A stretch of DNA of 10,497 bases from Chloroflexota bacterium (GTDB lineage: Bacteria > Chloroflexota > UBA6077 > JACCZL01). The first letter of the stretch is position 1. The number at the start of each line of letters is the position of its first letter. Made by a program: the position numbers and the translations under genes. Where the stretch lies: NCBI GenBank assembly GCA_013695975.1, contig JACCZL010000836.1:1-10497 (forward strand), given 5' to 3'. The notes beneath the pieces were generated by a model. The model worked only from the letters and a program-made list of their open reading frames with translations. It did no database searches and was not told where the DNA came from. Positions 6,315 through 10,497 of the stretch are shown here, piece by piece.

Positions 6315-7067
6315 ATGACCCAGGCGTTACTGTCCGAGCTCGCCGATTGGGAGCTCCTCGACGAGGATCAGGATTTGCGTGGGCGGATGCTGCTGGACCG
6401 ACGGGGAAGGCCGGTCGGCATGATCCTCGACATGCTCGTGGACATTGACACCGAGCAGGTTGAGGCGATCCTCGTCGACGGTGGGGCTGAGTACCCGCTG
6501 CGCGATGTCCAGCTCCTCGGGCGCCAGCCAGTCCTGACCACCGAGGTTGAGGGCGCGGCCGGCCATCGTGGCGCGGCGGAGACCAGACCGACGCTCGACG
6601 AGCCGGCTCGTCGAGTCGAGCCGGCCGGTGGCGTCGAGGCAGCCGGTGTCGTGAAGCCGGCCGGTGTGGTCGAGCTCGCGGAGGAGGAGCTGGACGTGCG
6701 TACGCGGCAGGCCGAGGCCGGACGCGCCGAAGTCCGCAAGGAAGTTGTCGCCGAGCACAAGACGGTCGAAGTGCCGATCGTTCGCGAGGAGGTGGTCGTC
6801 GAACGCCGATGGGTCACGCCCCGCCCGACAGACCGCGGGTTCGGCGACGAGCAGCGCGTCACGCTTCGACTCCACCAGGAGCACGTGACGGTCGAGAAGG
6901 TACCGGTCGTGATCGAGGAGGTCCGAGTCGGCAAGCGCGTCACGGCGGGGTTCGAACGAGTGTCCGAGACGGTACGGCGGGAGGAGTTGGTCGTCGAGAC
7001 GACGGGCGACCTGGAGGCTGACGGGCCCGATGGCGCGCGCGGGAGGCCAAAACCCCCTTTGCTATAA
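6315..7067 (+). CDS. PRC-barrel and DUF2382 (YsnF/AvaK-type) domain protein
   Basis: This is a 250-residue soluble protein. Residues about 10-75 (WELLDEDQDLRGRMLLDRRGRPVGMILDMLVDIDTEQVEAILVDGG) match the PRC-barrel pattern, a small beta barrel found in RimM and photosynthetic reaction centre subunit H. Residues about 123-230 match DUF2382, the YsnF/AvaK stress-response domain: ELDVRTRQAEAGRAEVRKEVVAEHKTVEVPIVREEVVVERR, then VTLRLHQEHVTVEKVPVVIEEVRVGK. The two halves look like an internal duplication. The linker carries an 18-nt tandem repeat. This architecture is common in Actinobacteria, Chloroflexota, Deinococcus and cyanobacteria and is loosely tied to general stress; the biochemical role is unknown. 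A strong Shine-Dalgarno (AAAGGAG) fixes the ATG. Its stop codon overlaps the -10 of the next gene. Confidence 0.88.
   Translation: MTQALLSELADWELLDEDQDLRGRMLLDRRGRPVGMILDMLVDIDTEQVEAILVDGGAEYPLRDVQLLGRQPVLTTEVEGAAGHRGAAETRPTLDEPARRVEPAGGVEAAGVVKPAGVVELAEEELDVRTRQAEAGRAEVRKEVVAEHKTVEVPIVREEVVVERRWVTPRPTDRGFGDEQRVTLRLHQEHVTVEKVPVVIEEVRVGKRVTAGFERVSETVRREELVVETTGDLEADGPDGARGRPKPPLL
6615..6680 (+). repeat. 18-nt in-frame tandem repeat in the PRC/DUF2382 linker
   Basis: Three 18-nt units (6615-6632, 6633-6650, 6651-6668) plus a partial fourth encode VEPAGG, VEAAGV, VKPAGV and VELA (residues 101-122). Units share GTCGAG or GTGAAG followed by a CCGGCCGGTG-like core. The array keeps frame and lengthens the linker between the two domains, so copy number could vary between strains without breaking the gene. 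Confidence 0.7.
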
Positions 7068-7068
7068 T
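7060..7068 (+). promoter_or_regulatory. Extended -10 promoter of the EF-G-like gene
   Basis: TGCTATAAT is a perfect extended -10 (TGnTATAAT) with no good -35, as expected for this promoter type. It overlaps the TAA stop (7065-7067) of the PRC-barrel gene. Transcription would begin near 7075, giving a leader of about 97 nt before the TTG at 7172. No riboswitch or attenuator is evident in the leader. Confidence 0.6.
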
Positions 7069-7158
7069 CCCGCCACTTTCAGCCGGTGCTCTGCGCCCCG
7101 CTCCTGCGCCGCGCACCCACCCCCTGAGCCCGATCACCTGACGCGCGATCATCTGACG

Positions 7159-7164
7159 AAGGAG
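7159..7164 (+). promoter_or_regulatory. Shine-Dalgarno fixing a TTG start
   Basis: AAGGAG lies seven bases upstream of TTG at 7172-7174, supporting this rare start codon. The protein then begins MKSYDADHVFNVALVSHGGAGKT, with the usual short lead into the P-loop. Confidence 0.75.
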
Positions 7165-7171
7165 TCAAATC

Positions 7172-9223
7172 TTGAAGAGCTATGACGCCGATCACGTCTT
7201 CAATGTGGCGCTCGTGTCCCACGGGGGCGCCGGCAAGACCTCGCTGGTAGAGGCGATGCTCTTTCGGGCTGGGGCGACCACACGCATGGGGAGTGTCGAG
7301 GAGGGGACCACCATCACCGATTTCGACGCCGACGAGGTGAAGCGACGGATGTCGGTGAGCCTGGCGCTCGCTCCCCTCGAGTGGAAGGACAACAAGGTCA
7401 ATCTCCTCGACACGCCGGGCTATGCTGATTTCTTCGGCGAGGTTGTCGAGGGAATCCACGTGGCCGATGGCGTGGTCGTCGTCGTGGACGGGGTGTCGGG
7501 GGTCCAGGTCGGCACCGAGCAGGTCTGGCGCGCGGCTGACGAGCGCGACCTCCCGAGGGTCGTCTTCGTCAATAAGCTGGAGCGGGAGAACGCCGATTTC
7601 GAGCGAGTCCTGGGAGGGCTCCGCGAGCGCTACGGCAAGGAGGTCGTCCCGCTGACGATCCCGCTCGGGCGTGAGCACGGCCTCAGTGGCGTGATCGAGC
7701 TGATCGGGCGAAGTGCTTACCGCGGTGACGCGCGCGAGCCGTCCACCGACCTGCCGGCCGAGGCCGCTGACGCCGTCGAGCGGCTCCGGGAGATGCTGGT
7801 CGAGTCGGTCTGTGAAATCGATGACGAGCTCCTCAACCAGTACCTCGAAGGCGAGGAGATCGCCGAGGACGCCCTCCGCGCGACCCTCGCGACAGGCGTC
7901 CAGACGCGGGCGCTGATCCCGGTCCTCTGCGGCGCGGCGACCCGCCAGCTCGGCGTGGACTGCCTGCTCGACGCGATCGTGAATCTGCTCCCGCCGGCCG
8001 CCGAGGCCGCGCTACCGGTCCAGGACGGCGAGCTGGCGCCGGCTACGAAGAACGGCGTGCTGGCCGCGCTGGCCTTCAAGACTATTTCCGACCCGTACAT
8101 CGGTCGTCTGACCTACGTCAGGACCTACTCGGGCGCGCTCCAGGCGGACAGCCACGTTTGGAACGGGGCGAAGTCGCGCGACGAGAGGATTGGCCAGCTC
8201 TTTATGATGCGCGGCAAGACGCAGGAGCCGGTCCAGAAAATCGGCGCTGGCGACATCGGGGCAATACCGAAGCTGGCCGACACATCGACCGGCGACACCC
8301 TCACCCAGCGTGACGCGATGGTCGTCCTGATCCGCCCCCAGTTCCCCGAGCCCTCCTACTCGGCGTCGATCCATCCCAAGACCCGGGCCGACGTCGACAA
8401 GCTGAGCACGGCCCTCGGGCGGATCATGGAAGAGGACCCGACGCTCAAGATCCACCGCGAGACGTCGACTGGCGAGACGATTATGTCGGGCCTGGGCGAG
8501 TCGCACGTCGCGATCTCCGCCGAGCGCCTCCAGCGCAAGTACAGCGTGAGCGTCGAGGTGGGTGTGCCGAAGGTCGCCTACCGCGAGACGATCACCGCCT
8601 CGGCCAAGGCCCAGGGTCGCCACGTCCGACAGAGCGGCGGCCACGGCCAGTACGGCGTCTGCTTTCTCCAGGTCGACCCGATGGAGCGAGGCGGGCAATT
8701 CGAGTTCGTCGACAAGATCGTCGGCGGCGTCGTCCCGAGGCAGTTCATTCCGGCGATCGAGAAGGGCATCCGCGAGGCGATGGACTCAGGCATCCTGGCC
8801 GGCTATCCGGTCGTCGACGTCCGTGTCTCCCTGTACGACGGCAAGTACCATCCGGTCGATTCGTCTGAGGCGGCCTTCAAGACGGCCGGCTCGATCGGCT
8901 TCAAGGCGGCGCTCAGCGAGGCCAAACCAACCCTCCTCGAGCCGGTCATGCAGGTCGAGATCACCGTCCCGGACGACTTCACCGGCGACGTGATGGGAGA
9001 CCTGAATGGGCGGCGCGCCCGGGTTCAGGGGATGAACCCGGCCAGTGGCTACACCACCGTCGAGGCTCAGGTGCCCCAGTCCGAGATGCTCCGCTACGCG
9101 ACCGAGCTGCGCTCGATGACTCAGGGTCGGGGCATCTACTCGATGCGCTTCTCGCACTACGAGGAAACCCCGCCGCACGTCGTCCAGAAGGTGGTCGAAG
9201 AGCGCAAGAAGGAGCAATCGTAG
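7172..9223 (+). CDS. EF-G-like translational GTPase (EF-G2/FusA2-type paralogue)
   Basis: This 683-residue protein has the full five-domain EF-G layout but belongs to the divergent EF-G-like branch rather than canonical FusA. The G domain (about 8-280) has P-loop SHGGAGKTS (16-24), switch I KRRMSVSLALAPLEW (57-71, Ser where FusA has Thr), switch II DTPGYADF (80-87, Tyr84 where FusA has the catalytic His) and NKLE (134-137) where NKxD is usual. Domain II begins near 295. Domain IV holds RQSGGHGQYG (486-495) and DGKYHPVDSSEAAFKTAG (556-573), so the tip histidine appears to be kept. Domain V runs to MTQGRGIYSMRFSHYEETPP. The mycobacterial paralogue is reported to bind GTP without ribosome-stimulated hydrolysis; whether that applies here is unknown. 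Roles in recycling or stress are possible. Its TAG stop lies in the palindromic repeat at 9220. Confidence 0.92.
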   Translation: MKSYDADHVFNVALVSHGGAGKTSLVEAMLFRAGATTRMGSVEEGTTITDFDADEVKRRMSVSLALAPLEWKDNKVNLLDTPGYADFFGEVVEGIHVADGVVVVVDGVSGVQVGTEQVWRAADERDLPRVVFVNKLERENADFERVLGGLRERYGKEVVPLTIPLGREHGLSGVIELIGRSAYRGDAREPSTDLPAEAADAVERLREMLVESVCEIDDELLNQYLEGEEIAEDALRATLATGVQTRALIPVLCGAATRQLGVDCLLDAIVNLLPPAAEAALPVQDGELAPATKNGVLAALAFKTISDPYIGRLTYVRTYSGALQADSHVWNGAKSRDERIGQLFMMRGKTQEPVQKIGAGDIGAIPKLADTSTGDTLTQRDAMVVLIRPQFPEPSYSASIHPKTRADVDKLSTALGRIMEEDPTLKIHRETSTGETIMSGLGESHVAISAERLQRKYSVSVEVGVPKVAYRETITASAKAQGRHVRQSGGHGQYGVCFLQVDPMERGGQFEFVDKIVGGVVPRQFIPAIEKGIREAMDSGILAGYPVVDVRVSLYDGKYHPVDSSEAAFKTAGSIGFKAALSEAKPTLLEPVMQVEITVPDDFTGDVMGDLNGRRARVQGMNPASGYTTVEAQVPQSEMLRYATELRSMTQGRGIYSMRFSHYEETPPHVVQKVVEERKKEQS

Positions 9224-9278
9224 GGGCGCGATTCATCGCGCCCTCCGGGTGAGAGGGCGCGATTCATCGCGCCCCTAC
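9220..9278. repeat. 59-bp double palindromic repeat forming the entire EF-G-like/ribF junction
   Basis: The outer arms GTAGGGGCGCGAT (9220-9232) and ATCGCGCCCCTAC (9266-9278) are a perfect 13-bp inverted repeat. Inside are two identical 20-bp direct copies (9224-9243 and 9255-9274). Each is itself a palindrome: GGGCGCGAT, TC, ATCGCGCCC. An 11-nt spacer separates them. The left TAG (9221-9223) is the stop of the EF-G-like gene, and the right CTA (9275-9277) is the minus-strand TAG stop of ribF. The element could act as a bidirectional terminator through its GC hairpins, although it has no U-tract. Its ends match the element inside truB. Confidence 0.88.
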
Positions 9279-10159
9279 AGCTCCATCGTGCGGGCCGTTT
9301 CGGCGTCGCGGGCGATCTGCTCGCGGAGGGCGTCGATCGACGGGAAGCGGCGGGTGCCGCGGATGCGGTCGACAATGTCGACGGCCAGCTCTTGTCCGTA
9401 GAGATCGCCTGAGAAGTCGAGTAGGTGGACCTCGAGGAGCCGCTCGCCCTCTTCGAAAGTCGGCCGGGCGCCGAGGTTGACCACGGCGCGCCACACCCGG
9501 TCGTCGAGCGGAACGAGGGCGAGGTAGACCCCGTCGGCCGGCAGCGCGCGCTGCCGGTCTGGGCGGATGTTCGCCGTCGGCCAGCCGAGCTGGCGCCCGC
9601 GCGCGGCGCCTTGCTCGACGCGCCCGCTGACGCGGTAGTGACGGCCGAGCAGGCGGTTGGCGTGACCAACCTGTCCGTCGGCCAGGAGCTTGCGGATGAA
9701 GGTGCTGGAGATAACCTCCGCGTCGACCTTCTGGGGCGGGACGACGTGGAGGGCAAAGGCCTGGACGCGGCCGATGTCGACGAGGGCGGCGACCGTGCCG
9801 GAGCGGTCGCGACCGAGCGCGAAGTCGCTGCCGACCCAGAGCTCGGCCAGGTGGTAGCGCTCGCGGATCATGCCCAGGAACTCCTCGGGTCGGAGCATCG
9901 ACAGCTCGCGGGTGAACTCGAAGACGAGCACGTGGTCCAGGCCCAGCTCGCGGAGCACGCGCTCCTTCTCGGGCCGATCGGTGAGGTAGGTGAGCTGGCG
10001 TTCCGGGTAGAGCACGGTGTCCGGGTGCGGATCGAAGGTGACACAGAGACTCTTGATCCCGAGATAGCGGGCCCGCGCGACCACTTCTCGAAGCAGGATC
10101 TGGTGGCCGCGGTGGATGCCGTCGAATGCGCCCACCGTCGCGACGACGCCCTGCGTCAC
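9275..10159 (-). CDS. ribF: Bifunctional riboflavin kinase/FMN adenylyltransferase
   Basis: RibF phosphorylates riboflavin to FMN and then adenylylates FMN to FAD. The protein (294 aa) has an N-terminal nucleotidyltransferase domain with TVGAFDGIHRGHQ (8-20, HxGH-type ATP site), TFDPHP (41-46), WVGSDFALGRDRSG (108-121) and ISSTFIR (150-156). The C-terminal kinase domain has GRQLGWPTANI (188-198, PTAN motif), NLGARPTF (228-235), EVHLLDF (243-249) and GDLYGQ (251-256). Both active sites look intact. The GTG start overlaps the truB stop by four bases (GTGA), implying coupling. The N-terminus is shorter than in many RibF proteins, and the frame extends upstream without an obvious ATG, GTG or TTG nearby. 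Its last codons abut the palindromic repeat, which supplies the TAG stop. Confidence 0.96.
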   Translation of the reverse strand: MTQGVVATVGAFDGIHRGHQILLREVVARARYLGIKSLCVTFDPHPDTVLYPERQLTYLTDRPEKERVLRELGLDHVLVFEFTRELSMLRPEEFLGMIRERYHLAELWVGSDFALGRDRSGTVAALVDIGRVQAFALHVVPPQKVDAEVISSTFIRKLLADGQVGHANRLLGRHYRVSGRVEQGAARGRQLGWPTANIRPDRQRALPADGVYLALVPLDDRVWRAVVNLGARPTFEEGERLLEVHLLDFSGDLYGQELAVDIVDRIRGTRRFPSIDALREQIARDAETARTMEL

Positions 10160-10497
10160 GTGTCGGTCCTTGTCAAGGCGAGCTTCGGCTGCCAGACGCC
10201 TCGCGCGCGATCCGCGGCCGCGAGACCGAGCAGACTGCCGGTCGTGTCGTAGACTCGAATGAGCCCTGGATCTGTGGTCGGCCCGTCGTGCCCCGTGCTC
10301 AGATCGGGGGGGCGTAGGGACGGTTCGCGAACCGCCCCTACGGGGTCTCGGCTTTGGGGACGCTGAAGACCGGCTTCCATTGCCCAGGCACGCCCGTGCT
10401 GCATGTCTGCTGCGCGGGCCGGTTCGACGATGGCCACGGAGAGGTCGCCGATGGCGACATCGGGTGGCAAGAGGTGACGGTCGAGGGCGTCGTCTCG
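10156..10497 (-). CDS. truB: tRNA pseudouridine synthase B, C-terminal part (5' end beyond window)
   Basis: TruB makes pseudouridine-55 in the T-loop of tRNAs. Only the last 113 residues are in the window, without the catalytic Asp domain. The assignment rests on the C-terminal pattern LDRHLLPPDVAIGDLSVAIVEPARAADMQHGRAW, the later IRVYDTTGSLLGLAAADRARGVWQPKLAL, and the truB-ribF order that is frequent in bacteria. These belong to the PUA-like C-terminal region that helps bind tRNA. Between HGRAW and IRVYD lie about 40 residues where homologues usually have a short loop. Part of this (VGAVREPSLR) is encoded by the palindromic repeat at 10312-10341. The frame stays open, so the gene looks functional rather than broken. 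The stop overlaps the ribF start. Confidence 0.85.
   Translation of the reverse strand, partial: RDDALDRHLLPPDVAIGDLSVAIVEPARAADMQHGRAWAMEAGLQRPQSRDPVGAVREPSLRPPDLSTGHDGPTTDPGLIRVYDTTGSLLGLAAADRARGVWQPKLALTRTDT
10313..10342. repeat. 30-bp palindromic repeat within the truB coding sequence
   Basis: CGTAGGGACGGTTCG (10313-10327) pairs with the reverse complement of CGAACCGCCCCTACG (10328-10342) at 14 of 15 positions. The single mismatch is A at 10320, where the other arm implies G. The ends, GTAGGG and CGCCCCTAC, match those of the 9220-9278 element, while the core (GTTCGCGAAC) differs. On the minus strand truB reads it as GTA GGG GCG GTT CGC GAA CCG TCC CTA CGC, in a frame that avoids the TAG. 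Confidence 0.85.

Noticed and set aside
9425..10252. Plus-strand open frame (275 codons) opposite ribF
   Set aside because: It is antisense to a clear RibF and has the acidic low-complexity composition of a shadow frame.

Overview
The window is a GC-rich bacterial chromosome segment with eleven genes, two of them cut by the window edges. Frequent GTG/TTG starts, the EF-G-like paralogue, the PRC-barrel/DUF2382 protein and short palindromic repeats of the GTAGGGGCG...CGCCCCTAC type suggest a Chloroflexota bacterium, perhaps Thermomicrobia-like. That placement is inference from protein style and is not tested here. There is no sign of phage, plasmid, insertion sequence, CRISPR array, tRNA or rRNA.

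Layout. Positions 1-458 (minus) hold the N-terminal part of thiamine-phosphate synthase (thiE). An AI-2E family transporter (plus, 567-1757) diverges from it and converges on a four-gene minus-strand group that reads rhomboid protease (4952-4245), yebC (4150-3398), a six-cysteine protein of unknown function (3265-2768) and a sugar nucleotidyltransferase (2766-1765). yebC appears to have its own promoter. The last two genes are one base apart. A 71-bp imperfect inverted repeat separates yebC from the cysteine-rich gene.

A plus-strand group follows: a membrane-anchored protein with a proline-rich stalk (5121-6176), a PRC-barrel/DUF2382 stress-type protein (6315-7067), and an EF-G-like translational GTPase (7172-9223). 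The GTPase has its own extended -10 promoter, which overlaps the stop codon of the gene before it. On the minus strand, truB (3' part, 10497-10156) overlaps ribF (10159-9275) by four bases, the usual tail of an infB-rbfA-truB-ribF type operon whose upstream part would lie beyond the right edge.

The most unusual signal is a family of short palindromic repeats. One 59-bp copy forms the whole junction between the convergent EF-G-like and ribF genes, and its two ends supply the TAG stop codon of both. A second copy lies inside truB, in a frame that avoids the TAG, and is translated as about ten residues in the C-terminal PUA-like region. This resembles in principle the in-frame palindromic elements of Rickettsia, although no relationship to them is claimed.
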